From the NCBI GenBank assembly GCA_963932145.1, contig OZ010573.1, forward strand, positions 89,680,663-89,744,662: a stretch of DNA of 64,000 nucleotides. Direction: 5' to 3'. Numbering within the stretch: the first letter of the stretch is position 1; every line of letters begins with the position of its first letter. Under the pieces are notes generated by a model. It was not told the DNA's origin and did not search any database. It worked only from the letters and a program-made list of their open reading frames with translations. Shown piece after piece: positions 10,260-21,274 of the stretch. Made by a program: the position numbers and the translations under genes. This DNA comes from Acanthosepion lycidas. Its lineage: Eukaryota; Mollusca; Cephalopoda; Sepiida; Sepiidae.

Positions 10260-10620
10260 GTTGTAGGGACCTCAAGATTCATTATTTGTGTAAGAGTTTG
10301 TTCCTATGTCGGATTTTTCGACCTCAGGCAGGTTTCCCCCTGAGGGACGAGCTCCCTGTTTATACTGTGGAAGAGCTATACTGGACTTTTTGGTTTGACT
10401 TTTAGTTCTCATATTAATCCCATGAGTGACGCACGTGTCCAAAAGTCCACCCAAAGTTGCCCGGCACATTGAATAACGGTTTTTCACATACAGGGTTCCG
10501 AAGCCTGTAGTGTGTGTGTTGTGGGGGCGGGGTCGTTCCCGACCCCATAACACAGCAGCCATTCACTCTTCAGCACTTGACTTTCAGATTTTCCCTTCTA
10601 GATGCGACGCGATTGGAATT
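10260..10620. other. GC-richer segment of unknown origin
   Basis: A 96-codon open frame runs on the minus strand (10272-10562) with no recognisable domain. The stretch contains gggggcggggtcgttcccgacccc, a GC-rich partial palindrome at about 10528-10550. It may be the 5' region of a mobile element; I cannot assign it. Confidence 0.25.
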
Positions 10621-10979
10621 CAGTAAAAAAGACGTTCGAAAAAGACATTGGAAAAAGAAGCTATTCAACGAAACAAAACATTATTATACTAGAGTATTAT
10701 GCTTACATAATACATTATTTATAATTTATGAAAAAAAGAGATGGTGATTTTTATTTTTATTTATGGTTTTACTGCTGTTGGTACTGCTCCTTTTAATCAG
10801 ATCAGTTGTTAATTAATTTAAAAATATTATTTTTGTTGCTAGCATCAATAGACCTTTTAACGAAATTAACTGTGAAAAAATTTAATGGAAAAATAAAAAG
10901 TTAGCATTCGGTAAATAAAATATAGAATTTATACGAAGGGTAACGTAAAACTGTTGTGAAATTTTTAAAATAATAATAA
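10621..10979. other. AT-rich intergenic sequence
   Basis: Low-complexity A/T-rich sequence; nothing recognised. Confidence 0.4.
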
Positions 10980-11102
10980 TAATGTTTACAATTTTCTAAG
11001 ATAATAAGATTAAGTGAAACATCTCAGTAAATTGAAACAAGAAATAATATTTTACTTATTGATTAATTTAAAGAAAGCAGTGATATTATTTATCGGAGTA
11101 TA
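10980..11102 (+). repeat. 120-bp direct repeat, copy 2
   Basis: Partner of 9600-9722. Preceded by a short aataat run. Confidence 0.85.
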
Positions 11103-11239
11103 TTTTTAAAAAATACAAAATTATTGATAATTTATTTTTTGGCATAAAATTATATAAAAACTTTCTTCATTCGTTCATTCATTTGTTCGTCCATCTGTAT
11201 ATTCAGTTTTCAGGTCTCAACCACCAACCCCACTGATTT

Positions 11240-11740
11240 CGTCCTGTTCAGATAACTCTGAAACTAAAGTTTTTAGTTAAATCGTCTGTCGCTAAGCTTC
11301 TCCCTGAGTGCTCTGTTTCAAATAAACACTGGGAAATATTCAAAAAGAGATAAAAAAAAAAAATCTGGTGCAAGCACACGCTTCATTCTTACTCGTTCTG
11401 CGCATCCGAAGTGAACTCTGACATGAAGCGATTTATAAAACAAAACACAGAAATCAAATTCTGAAAAGTGTGACCGTCTTTTAGATGGAGAAAAGTGAAA
11501 GTATGATCTTCAAGGACTATTTTCTGCCTCTTTATGCAAACCGTTCATGCGTAAGTCAGACGATATGAACCTTTTTACAGGCGGGACGGATGTGCTTGAG
11601 AAACTCGCTTTTGGTGGGCTGAAAATAATTTGATGGTAAAATATTTAAAGAATGTATCTCTCTTCGATTTCGACAACTCTACAATGAATCCATTTAATTC
11701 TTGATTTTAGTAAACATAAAACAAATAATCTCAAAAAAAC
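11240..11740 (+). repeat. Dispersed repeat, inverted partner at 61370-61860
   Basis: Blocks such as gcaaaccgttcatgcgtaa, cacgcttcattcttac, agatcatacttt-like and tcagataactctgaaa occur here and in reverse complement at 61440-61790. It is an interspersed element about 500 bp long. It shows no convincing open frame or terminal repeats, so its class is unknown. Confidence 0.7.
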
Positions 11741-11974
11741 GAAGTATATTTCCGATTATGTTTTAAATAAAATGGTTCTATAAATAGAATTCAGAAATTA
11801 TCGCCTTAATGCTATACCAGATTTACTTATTTTTATATCACTATTCTGATTTTTCCTATGTACATAAAAGCATGTAAGTTAATATTTAAGTATTGTCATG
11901 GTTGGTAGGCAAGAGCTGTGAGTAATTACCAAACCCATTAGTGATATATTCTCAATGAATGTGAGATTAATTTA

Positions 11975-12358
11975 AATTTAACCGCCAGACACAAATCTAC
12001 TACGACAATTTAACCGCCAGACACAAACCTACTACGACAATTTAACCGACAGACACAAATCTACTACGACAATTTAACCGACAGACACAAATGTACTACG
12101 ACAATTTAACCGACAGACACAAATCTACTACGACAATTTAACCGACAGACACAAATGTACTACGACAATTTAACCGACAGACACAAATCTACTACGACAA
12201 TTTAACCGACAGACACAAATGTACTACGACAATTTAACCGACAGACACAAATCTACTACGACAATTTAACCGACAGACACAAATGTACTACGACAATTTA
12301 ACCGACAGACACAAATCTACTACGACAATTTAACCGACAGACACAAATCTACTACGAC
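11975..12358 (+). repeat. 32-bp minisatellite, 12 copies
   Basis: Exactly twelve units of 32 bp (aatttaaccgacagacacaa followed by atctactacgac), 384 bp with no indel. Units 1-2 carry gccag instead of gacag. From unit 3 to unit 11 the base pair ct or gt before actacg alternates strictly, so the array expanded as a 64-bp dimer. Confidence 0.97.
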
Positions 12359-12362
12359 AATG

Positions 12363-12818
12363 ATATGCACGACAATTCACTATGATGTCCAGTAAAATAA
12401 TGTAAATATTAAAATAAAGTTTAAAAAATAAATGAAAATGAAGGATTAAAATGAATTACTTAAAGTTCTATGTTTACATTACGAATATGAAATATAAACA
12501 CTAGATCAAGGTCTCAACCTTCACCCCCTCTACCCACCCCACCCCAAAAAAAGAAACGTGTTATTTCATGAAAAAGGTAGCAGCGAGCTTTGCTTCGTGT
12601 AGAGACATCCATTGGTTGATGGTTAAATACTGGCTAAATGGTGGTTTCCAACCATAAAGGTAATGCAAGTTGAATTCTTGCCAAGTGGTACAATTTATTA
12701 AGACATTCTACTGTTTATGCTGGAAGACATTAGTTTCCTAGTTAAAGAAAGCCAATCAAATATAATTTCTACTCAAATATCATTTCTACTCAAATATCAT
12801 TTATAAAAAAAATATAAA
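12363..12818. other. No recognised feature
   Basis: AT-rich sequence with a short C-rich run at about 12520-12545. Includes a twice repeated tcaaatatcatttctac block near 12770-12795. Confidence 0.4.
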
Positions 12819-12819
12819 A

Positions 12820-12892
<73 letters not shown>
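12819..12892. repeat. (CA)n(TA)n compound microsatellite
   Basis: A short (CA)n run grades into a long (TA)n run that ends at the left border of the hairpin element at 12894. Confidence 0.95.
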
Positions 12893-12893
<1 letters not shown>

Positions 12894-12899
<6 letters not shown>

Positions 12900-13052
12900 T
12901 TATTTAAAAATATGATTCCAAATCGCTACATAAGAGGTCTCATGTTTCAAAACAAGAGCCGAAAAAAAGTTATTTTTAAGTTTTCGGCTCTTGTTTTGAA
13001 ACATGAGACCTCTTATGTAGCGAGTTGGAATCATATTTTTAAATAAATAATT
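12894..13052. mobile_element. Near-perfect hairpin MITE, 159 bp
   Basis: Two 72-bp arms (12894-12965 and 12981-13052) differ at a single position (aaatcgc versus aactcgc in the same sense) around a 15-base loop. The left border touches a (TA)n tract. There is no coding sequence. Such a structure is typical of a non-autonomous DNA element; the near identity of the arms suggests a young or conversion-maintained copy. Confidence 0.85.
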
Positions 13053-13164
13053 ATATTTATGCTCTACTTTCGTATCGAGCACTATTTTAAAAAAATAATA
13101 ACAAAAATACTACGGAACTTTGGATTATTTACCAAACCAGTTTCTTTCCTATTTTCTACAATAT

Positions 13165-13167
<3 letters not shown>

Positions 13168-13262
<95 letters not shown>
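13168..13262. repeat. (CA)n(TA)n compound microsatellite
   Basis: About 14 CA repeats followed by about 29 TA repeats. Open frames across it on both strands are artefacts. Confidence 0.95.
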
Positions 13263-13942
13263 TAACTGTGAAATGAATAGTAGGAAAACAAACCCCTATT
13301 GCGATACCTACAATCACATAACTATTAGTTATAACTATAACTAATAAATTCTACTTCATATATTAAAACTTAGAACCAAATAAATATATACAAAAATACT
13401 CATAGTAAAGAAATGAATACAAGTAAATTATATATGTGTGTGTGTGTGTGTATTAAACAGTAAGAACAGGAAGTCATCTGTTTTCTAAGTACACTTTTCT
13501 TAATTGCTCAGTGACATACCACTTGCTAAACCAGTAGTGACTCTTTGTTTGATGATCGCCTGAGGAATTAAATCAACAACGTTTATGCTACGTTGATTCA
13601 TCTAATCGCACTGTCTATATCTATGAACATACTGTTTGCAATATATAAATATAACAATATTTAAACATACGGGCGCGCTCACACACACACACACATATAT
13701 ATATATTAATATATATGTAGATAGATAGATATAGATATATGTATATATCGGAAAGTTTTAGAATTATATTTAGTAAACCAGTTTTCCTTGTATTACTTGT
13801 ATAATGTATGCTTAGAATGAGGATCGCAAGACTTTTCACATACTAAACAAAAGTGAATAAAAGGAATATTTCAATAATAAATATCTATAAGATATTGTCT
13901 ATTATAACTATGATAATTACTGAGAACAGATATCAGTATATC

Positions 13943-13945
<3 letters not shown>
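13263..13945. other. Microsatellite-rich sequence without gene
   Basis: Short (TG)n at about 13435-13452 and (CA)n/(TA)n at 13680-13705 are set in AT-rich sequence. Nothing else recognised. Confidence 0.5.

Positions 13946-13946
<1 letters not shown>

Positions 13947-13996
<50 letters not shown>
13947..13996. repeat. (TA)n microsatellite
   Basis: Roughly 25 TA repeats. Confidence 0.95.
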
Positions 13997-13997
<1 letters not shown>

Positions 13998-14329
13998 TAT
14001 TAATAATATTTCATATTAATATCGTAATATTATAATAATGTTATTATCCGCTCTGCACGTTCAATTTTTGTGATTTGTGTATTGAGCACTCTATTAAAAT
14101 ATCCGTACATTGATTTGAGTTCGGTCTAACCCAATACTAATACCTTATAATGCACATGTATTTTCAATATTTTGTCTAAGGGCCGCTAATATATTCGGTT
14201 TTCTGTGATACACAACATACTTTAAGCTCCTCGATAGTAAACAGTTTTATCGTAATTTGAACGAACTACGAAAGACATTTCCTGAATGATTTATACACTT
14301 TTGGGGCTGACCCTGTATACATACAAACA
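13997..14329. other. No recognised feature
   Basis: AT-rich sequence; no gene or element identified. Confidence 0.4.
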
Positions 14330-14357
14330 TATATATATACATATATATATATATATA

Positions 14358-15021
14358 GTGTTGTTCGATAAAAGTGAAACACCTGAATTTTTTTACTAAA
14401 TGTTCTCTTCTCCGATGAAACGAATGTTGAGCTAAATTCAAAGGATAAGCGATCTAAAATCCGAAGAAGAATTTTTGAAAGCTCTTTGAATTTAGCAGTA
14501 AGTACTGTCAAGCATCCGTTCAGTATAATGTTCTACGGATGTTTTTCTTTTCATGGAACTGGTTTCTTAAAACCTATTGAAAAGACCCTCAGGAGCGAGC
14601 AGTACAAGAGAATTTTAGAGTCTTGTCTGCTCCCTTCTGCCGAAAGGGTGCAAATCGACCCTACCAAGCTCATTTTTATGCAGGATAATGCTCCCTGTTA
14701 CAAATCAAAATTGATGAAGGAATACTTTGATGAGAAGCAGGTGAGTGTTATGACATGGCCGCCCCAATCTCCTGACCTCAACACCACAGGAAACTTATGG
14801 AGCATTATAAAGTACAGGCTCTCGAGAAAGTAGTTGAGCAACATGCTCCATAAGTTTTCTGAACGGATGCTTGACAGTACTTACTGCTAAATTCAAAGAG
14901 CTTTCAAAGCTTCTTCTTCGGATTTTAGATCGCTTATCCTTTGAATTTAGCTCAACTTTCGTTTCATCGGAAAAGAGAACATTTAGTAAAAAAAATCAGG
15001 TGAGTCACTTTTATCGAACAG

Positions 15022-15025
<4 letters not shown>
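14358..15025 (+). mobile_element. Tc1-like fold-back element, 668 bp
   Basis: The outer 166-167 bp at each end (14358-14523 and 14859-15025) are reverse complements of each other with few differences. The left arm is itself transposase coding sequence continuous with the frame that fills the centre, so the right arm is an inverted copy of coding DNA rather than a normal terminal repeat. Both ends lie against TA tracts, consistent with TA target use. It lacks the DNA-binding N-terminus and cannot be autonomous. Confidence 0.8.
14398..14833 (+). pseudogene. Tc1-type transposase, C-terminal two-thirds
   Basis: The frame starts inside the left arm and has no own start; it reads NVLFSDET (first catalytic Asp), STVKHPFSIMFYGCFS, then LIFMQDNAPCY (second catalytic Asp) and VMTWPPQSPDLN. 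At the place of NPIENLW it reads NTTGNLW, so the third catalytic residue (Glu) is a Gly. It ends at IIKYRLSRK and a stop. Tc1 transposases normally have about 340 residues; the N-terminal paired-like DNA-binding half is missing. It is catalytically dead, and the whole remaining frame is otherwise open, about 145 codons. Confidence 0.85.

Positions 15026-15073
<48 letters not shown>
15026..15073. repeat. (TA)n microsatellite
   Basis: About 24 TA repeats directly abutting the right end of the fold-back element. Confidence 0.95.
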
Positions 15074-15076
<3 letters not shown>

Positions 15077-15574
15077 TCGTTGGCTGGTTGGGTGTGTCCT
15101 TATTTGGGAGGGTGAGAATTTATACTTTTCGTTTTGTTCCTTTGTTACATTCCACATCATTCCCAAATTTTAAAATATGATAAAAATTAAAGTAATTAAA
15201 TTAACGTTTTGTCTATTCATTATGAAATAGTTATTTTTTGTTGTCTTATATTAAAAACCTAAAATATATTATGGATATTCGTATTTGGTTAAATTATCTC
15301 ATATTCTCTGTCATAGTTATAGTGTGCAATGATGTATTGATACTGTAACCAAAACCTATTCGGAAGGATGCATTTCGAATCAGTCAGTTAAGTGCTACAC
15401 GTGATACCCGCTTGAGCGTCCGTGTATCTTTTGATACATGACTGACGAGGCAGACGATTTCCCCGCATTAGTTTGCTAAAACCTTAAATCTTACATCGCC
15501 TTGAAAAACTCCCTCAGAGGACAAAACGTATCGGATTTTGCTCCTTTACAATTATACTCTATCTGAAAATAATT

Positions 15575-15575
<1 letters not shown>
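15074..15575. other. No recognised feature
   Basis: AT-rich sequence, somewhat GC-richer at 15360-15480. No gene seen. Confidence 0.4.

Positions 15576-15577
<2 letters not shown>

Positions 15578-15669
<92 letters not shown>
15578..15669. repeat. (CA)n(TA)n compound microsatellite
   Basis: About 16 CA repeats then about 29 TA repeats. A 94-bp unique segment separates it from the next (TA)n tract. Confidence 0.95.
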
Positions 15670-15672
<3 letters not shown>

Positions 15673-15759
15673 AATTATTTGCTCTGGATTTACATTTAGC
15701 TCTCTGGATTTTATCCTCCTTGGGTCTACACATACGGATTACCTAGTTTTCCATAAACC

Positions 15760-15762
<3 letters not shown>

Positions 15763-15825
<63 letters not shown>
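15763..15825. repeat. (TA)n microsatellite
   Basis: About 31 TA repeats. Confidence 0.95.
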
Positions 15826-15828
<3 letters not shown>

Positions 15829-16904
15829 AGTGTGTATTTTACATTTGAACGTGGTTATAAAGGCTAACAGAATGTCGTTTGCATAAAAATGATCCTTAAA
15901 TAATAAGCATAAGGATTGAAGGCTGAAGAATGAAAAAGATGGCGATTTCTCTATTTAGATTTCAGCAATTAAAAATCGACGAATAAATTCTTTTGCAAAA
16001 ATAAACGAGCCTATATTATCCCAATATATCCGAATAAAAACAAAGGAATAATGTTATATAACAATTATATTGAAATGGCAGTTTTAATAACAAGATTTTC
16101 TTTCTGATTCTTTAAACAATTATTCTTAGTGAAATCAATTCCGATTGCTTTAAACACACGTTTACATAACAGATAAACAATTAAAAGACTTGATGAAAAA
16201 AAAATAGAAATATTTGTTTTCTCATTGTGAATGCCTATACAAAAAAGAAAACGAGTGTCCATAAAAATATTGAGATAGAAAACTCTCAGATAGAAAATTC
16301 GATCTTTGCTGATTGGTACACGTTTACAAGCCCAAATACTTGACCCTTTTTTCCCAATTTTTTCTCCCGCAAAATTGACAATTTTCTGAGATATTTGTAT
16401 TACCTGTTGAATTCTTTTTTTTCTTTCTGGAATATATTTCGACGACACTTGAATGACTTATTAAGAAAGAAATGCAGTACAAAAATCGGAATATCAGAGC
16501 TGTTTGACAATACTTCTTTTTTTTTCTCATTGAAGAGGCGTGCTTTCTCAGAGAAGTTGTCAAAGACAGAAATAGAGGAACTCTTAAGAATATTCTGTCA
16601 TTACTGAGTTCCATCAACGGCTTTACGTATGCATATGTATTTACTTTTTTTTTCGCATTTATTTGGAAGTACAATGATTTACGTTATCTTCTTTCCCCTT
16701 GTCAATGGCCAAACGATTTCTATTTAAAATTTTGCAAATAGGACGTAAACGGTTGTCGAAGCACCATTCATTGTACAGTTGTTATTTATCCAAAGTTTAA
16801 AAACGTCAACAACAGATTTTCCGTTTAAAATCCGTCTCTATTACAAAAAAGAAAAAACCTTATAAGTCGAGAAGCAAGAGAATTAAAACGAGAAATCTTC
16901 TGAA
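15826..16904. other. AT-rich sequence without recognised gene
   Basis: Open frames of 70-127 codons on both strands have no recognisable domain and are lysine, asparagine, phenylalanine and serine-rich, as expected from base composition. I do not call a gene. Confidence 0.45.
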
Positions 16905-17290
16905 AAATTTTATTTGTCTTTTTACAGAATTTATATTTGATGCGAGTGGAATGCTATGAGGATAAAATAATAATAATTAAAAAGAATATAAAAAGTGATT
17001 GTGAAGATGAGAATTAGAGTATGAATATGAAAACTCACTTTTCTTCTTCTGTGTGTCATGTTCCTGAAGGACGTAGTCGATCATAGCTCTCCACAATTCC
17101 TGCCCTTTGTAGCTCTAAGTAAATTTTGTCTTTTGTCCATCTCTCTTAATCACTATTCCGCCGACCATTTCCACGGACTCTTTAGATAGATTATGCCCTG
17201 TTTTCCTCTGTCCTTCTTATCTTCGGTCGTTGTCGAATTTTCTAAGTCCCTTTTTCCGCATTATGCGCCCTAGAAATTTCAAATGTCACT
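16905..17290 (-). mobile_element. RTE-type LINE 3' end
   Basis: The antisense codes for SYKGQELWRAMIDYVLQEHDT (17050-17115), the conserved end of an RTE-like ORF. It is preceded by blocks for RTKDKIYLEL-like and KRKTGHNLSKESV-like sequence. The 3' flank includes attattattttatcctcatagcattccactcgc, shared with the inverted copy at 62630-62985. Confidence 0.75.
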
Positions 17291-17372
17291 TACAAATTCG
17301 CATGAACCAAACGAAAATAGAGACACGTGTTCTTACACAAACGCTATAAGAGCGAGATGAGTTTACCACCGT

Positions 17373-17377
<5 letters not shown>

Positions 17378-17406
<29 letters not shown>
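17378..17406. repeat. (TA)n microsatellite
   Basis: About 14 TA repeats. Confidence 0.9.
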
Positions 17407-17411
<5 letters not shown>

Positions 17412-17433
17412 CATAAATACCTATACATATACA

Positions 17434-18810
17434 TTAGGGCAGGTTGATTTTCATCATTACACTCGGTGCAAAAGCTGGGGTTTCATGGGATCAGTACTGA
17501 CATCAAGAATTAGATTCATAATTTCTATCAATTTTTGGCCATTTAATATTGAATATCATCAGAAAAGATGTACAGAAATATCTAATTTCAAATTTTTGCT
17601 TAAAAACTAACTACAAAAATTTGCTTTTTCAAGAATAAATCAAAATAAATTTGATATTTTTTCTATTAAACACATTAACCGGAAAATATATTCAAACCAA
17701 AATTCTAACTATAATTCACTACAAGCAAAATATGCAGTTTTTTACTTCGATAAGTTAAAACTGTATTAAAATTTAAAAGATTACAAAAAGGCTAATTAAT
17801 GACTAAAATCTTACACCATTTGTTAGGACATAATCAATAAAAACAAGAAATCGATAAAAGTGTATATAAAAACATAATACTGATGGGCACGAAATTTAAT
17901 GTTTTAAATTTGCGTTGTTTATTTAAAATCGTACTAAAACTACTGCACTTTATAAGATATTACATCATAATATTGTTAATTATTTCAGTATAATTTTTAA
18001 TTTGAATTAAATGAAGGTCTTATCTAATGGCACAGTGATTTAGTAATAATATGAATGTGCCTTGCTTCTTGACCGTATACAATTTGTGCAGCTGCAGTAG
18101 TTAATTTAACTGTTCTTTTCTCACCTTGCAAATGTGCAGGTAAATTTGGCAACTCCAACGTCATTTCATTCATTAGAACCTCTTGCGGTTCATTATTTGA
18201 AGAACCTTGTGCAAGCGCGGGTTCGCAAAATCTATTCTTTGAGTAGTTAATCAAATTTGACCAGTTTATCGCTTAAGAATTAATGAATGTAATTTTTTAA
18301 TCTCTTCTTTGGTGGCTCGTTACTTCTGAAACAAAAAAAAAGTATTGGAAAATTTACCCATAATTATATTCAGGTAATGCAATTTAAATGAAATTTTAAA
18401 ATTATTCTTGCAAATTGACATAAATAATTAAGTATGAATCAATGTTTATAAAAAAAAAAATTGTAACCTCTTCCCTTATCTCCAGTTCAACTGACTTCAA
18501 CTCTCAGAAAAATATTTTTCTAGAAGCAAGGCGAATGCATTTTTCTGTAAATCTTTTAACGCATATATTCTGTATTTTGGTCGACTGTTGTTTTATTCTC
18601 TGCATCAAGTTCAAGATGTTGGTTATGGAATTTATAATGCGGAAATAAAATTCTAAAACTCGGAATTTTTACCTAAACTTAATCTTTAGAATCGTTTTTT
18701 TTCAAAAAAGGTAATGATTTGAAGAAAAAAAATACGTCTTTATTAATCCTGTCAAACCCCAAGTTTAAAATTGAATGCAATACCACGGTTCCAAACTCAG
18801 CCTGCTCTAA
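17434..18810. mobile_element. Candidate 1.4-kb DNA transposon with short inverted ends
   Basis: Left end ttagggcaggttga and right end tcagcctgctctaa are inverted with 12 of 14 matches. A second block (ggggttt..tgggatca) follows at similar depth on each side. Between them lies AT-rich sequence with a 76-codon minus-strand frame (18024-18254) of unknown kind. No target duplication is evident. Class unknown. Confidence 0.4.
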
Positions 18811-18854
18811 CGCACAGACACCCTTGCAAACACACTAAAAGATTGAACTGAAGT

Positions 18855-18950
18855 TGTCAATATTTACACACACACACATGCACAAACACACACATGCACA
18901 AACACACACACATGCACAAACACACACATGCACAAACACACACACGCTCA
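18855..18950. repeat. CA-rich minisatellite
   Basis: A 16-18 bp unit of type acacacacatgcacaa is repeated about five times. Confidence 0.85.
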
Positions 18951-19448
18951 TGTTCAATTGAATATGTCATATTTATCTACAATCACAAATACATTTGTTG
19001 CTTGCATGTTTTTCGTAATTGTCAATGATGATCTCTCTAAGTTACCGGTTTATCATGTCATGAAAAAATAACTCCTCACCTCCACACTCTGAGCCTAATT
19101 TTCTATTTAGCATAGATCTGACACTTGATTGGTTGATCAAAGCAAACCCAGGAGTCTATTTTTAATTCTGACCTTGCGTTTCCTCACCCTTCTTTATCTT
19201 AAGGAAAAAGAGATAACAATTTGCTTTTGAAATTTTCTTAAAAATCATTTAATCACCAGTCACTTACCATCGTCTGAAGAGGCACAATATAGTGGCGAAA
19301 CACGAAAGCTATTGTGTAGCGATTTCAACATATTTTTGTTTTAAAATCTTATAATAAAAATAATATATAGCACTACTTTGTATTGAGCATTTTTTTTACT
19401 TAAATTCTCAGAAAAGTGAAATCTTACACCATGTTCTTTCTCACATTA

Positions 19449-19449
<1 letters not shown>
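18951..19449. other. No gene; ctgaagagg...ggcgaaac module
   Basis: Near 19273 the plus strand reads gtctgaagaggcacaata followed by tagtggcgaaacacg, a module also seen in the common SINE tail and in the fold-back element at 20850. Nothing else recognised. Confidence 0.35.

Positions 19450-19492
<43 letters not shown>
19450..19492. repeat. (TA)n microsatellite
   Basis: About 21 TA repeats, 28 bp left of the fold-back element. Confidence 0.95.
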
Positions 19493-19494
<2 letters not shown>

Positions 19495-19519
19495 AGATTT
19501 CTAGTACTGCCAAATCTAA

Positions 19520-20155
19520 TCAAACATTTGAGGAATAAAAAATATGGGATCATATTAAACATAAGATACAATAATATCCACGTTTAAAATGTAAGGTACC
19601 TTTCGACCGACACATTTTCAAACACAATCGTCGGTAATCTAAAACGGAGTACTAACAAGAAAATTTTTTATTAATACCGTAATAAAACAGGATGGTAAGG
19701 GGGGTGAAATTTGTTTTCCCTCAAATCATGTAACTGTTTCCCCGAATAAGGCCAACTTAAACTTCATCTCCCGTTGTACGCAATGGGCCGGCCTACGTAT
19801 GTTGATGATAACAGACTCCAAGATGTCGAGGTGGAGTCTGTTCCTAGCCCTGTGAAATACCGAAAAGAAATGGGAAGAATACTCAGTCCTACACACAAGA
19901 AAATTTAATAGATGTTCACCGAGTTGGCCTTATTCGGGGAAACGGTTACATGATTTGAGGTAAAACAATTTTTTCCCCCTTACCATCCTGTTTTATTACG
20001 GTATTAATAAAAAATTTTCTTGTTAGTACTCCGTTTTAGATTACCGACGATTGTGTTTGAAAATGTGTCGGTTGAAAGGTACCTTACATTTTAAACGTGG
20101 ATATTATTGTATCTTCTGTTTAATATGATCCCATATTTTTTATTCCTCAAATGTT

Positions 20156-20158
<3 letters not shown>
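19520..20158. mobile_element. Fold-back element with 238-bp arms
   Basis: Left arm 19520-19757 and right arm 19922-20158 are reverse complements with only scattered differences, for example aaactg versus aaaccg. They enclose a 164-bp unique centre. The right end sits directly on a (TA)n tract. No transposase frame is present. It resembles long-TIR MITEs or fold-back transposons; family unknown. Confidence 0.85.
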
Positions 20159-20221
<63 letters not shown>

Positions 20222-20262
20222 AGAGAGAAAGAGAGGAGAGAGGAAGAGAGATAGGGAGAGAG
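20159..20262. repeat. (TA)n followed by GA-rich tract
   Basis: About 29 TA repeats, then purine-rich agagag sequence to about 20262. Confidence 0.95.
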
Positions 20263-20289
20263 TTACATTCCATCATCGCCGATCAGACA

Positions 20290-20765
20290 TTGAACTACCT
20301 CCAATTACGATGAACGGGTGTTCCTTCAGGGAGGTCCCGTACCTTGACCAATTATTGGACCTCAAACTCAACCCAGACCGTAAGTGGCACTCGATCATAC
20401 GATCCCTCACTAAATATGCAAAAAATGCTCGGTTCCCTGTAACGTTCCAATAAGTGCCTGACTTCTCATGCTATCCTCTATCTTTACAAGAGCCAGATCA
20501 GGCTGAAAATGGAATAGTGCTCTCATAATTGGACAGTAGCTGGCAGTGCCCAACCTCCATTATCGATTGAGTCCAAAAGCGTCTCGGCATCCTTGTTGGT
20601 GATAAATTATTTTCCACCCTGAAACCTCTCTCTCACTGATGAGATGTCGAAAGTCTCTCACTGCTCTATTGCTACTTCCATGGAATGTGTTCAGACGGAA
20701 AACATTCCTTAGTTTCACCAGTTCTAAACTTCAGGGCTACGATCCTCCATGCTAAGCACATTTTA
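20290..20765 (+). mobile_element. Jockey/CR1-like LINE, C-terminal relic
   Basis: Begins with LDLKLNPDRKWHSIIRSL-like coding, continues through SLQEPDQAENG (shifted form of LYKSQIRLKMEY) and VQKRLGILVGDKLFS-like blocks, with several frame changes. The same region of ORF2 is present as in the relics at 2785 and 49950. Confidence 0.6.
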
Positions 20766-20781
20766 ACGAACCACGCTCATG

Positions 20782-20815
20782 TGTGTGTGTGTGTGTGTGC
20801 TTGTGTGTGTGCAAT
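20782..20815. repeat. (TG)n microsatellite
   Basis: Short TG run with one interruption. Confidence 0.85.
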
Positions 20816-20849
20816 AAATTTGAGTATGTAATCCTGACAGATTTATAAG

Positions 20850-21274
20850 TTATTGACATTTGGAAAAATGTTCATGAAAGTATGTTTCGAAAAATAATAT
20901 CCGATAATGCGTTTCGCTTCTAATGCCTTCATCAGATGGATAATGAAAATATGTGTTGTGCATGTATCTGTTTGTGTGCGTTTTAAATAATTAAAGCTTT
21001 TATTATTTTTCCAAAGCTGTCGTTGTTCGAGATTAAAAAGAAAAAGAAAATGATTTTTTTTAAAAAAGTCACTCATTTTCTTTCTCTTTTTAGCCTCGAG
21101 CCACGCCAACTTGGGAAAAATAATATCAGATTTAATTCTTTTAAACACACACAAACGCATACACACACAACACGTATTTTCCTTATCCATCTGACGAAGT
21201 CATTAGAGGCGAAATGCATTATCGGATATTATTTTTCGAAACATACTTTCATGGATGGACGTTTTTCCAAATGT

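Noticed and set aside
11975-12358. Possible CRISPR-like array because of exact 32-bp periodicity
   Set aside because: Units are contiguous with no spacers; the sequence is eukaryotic.
16065-16674. Overlapping frames of 116-127 codons as a host gene
   Set aside because: Low-complexity composition, no domains, no splice or start context, and frames of similar length on both strands.
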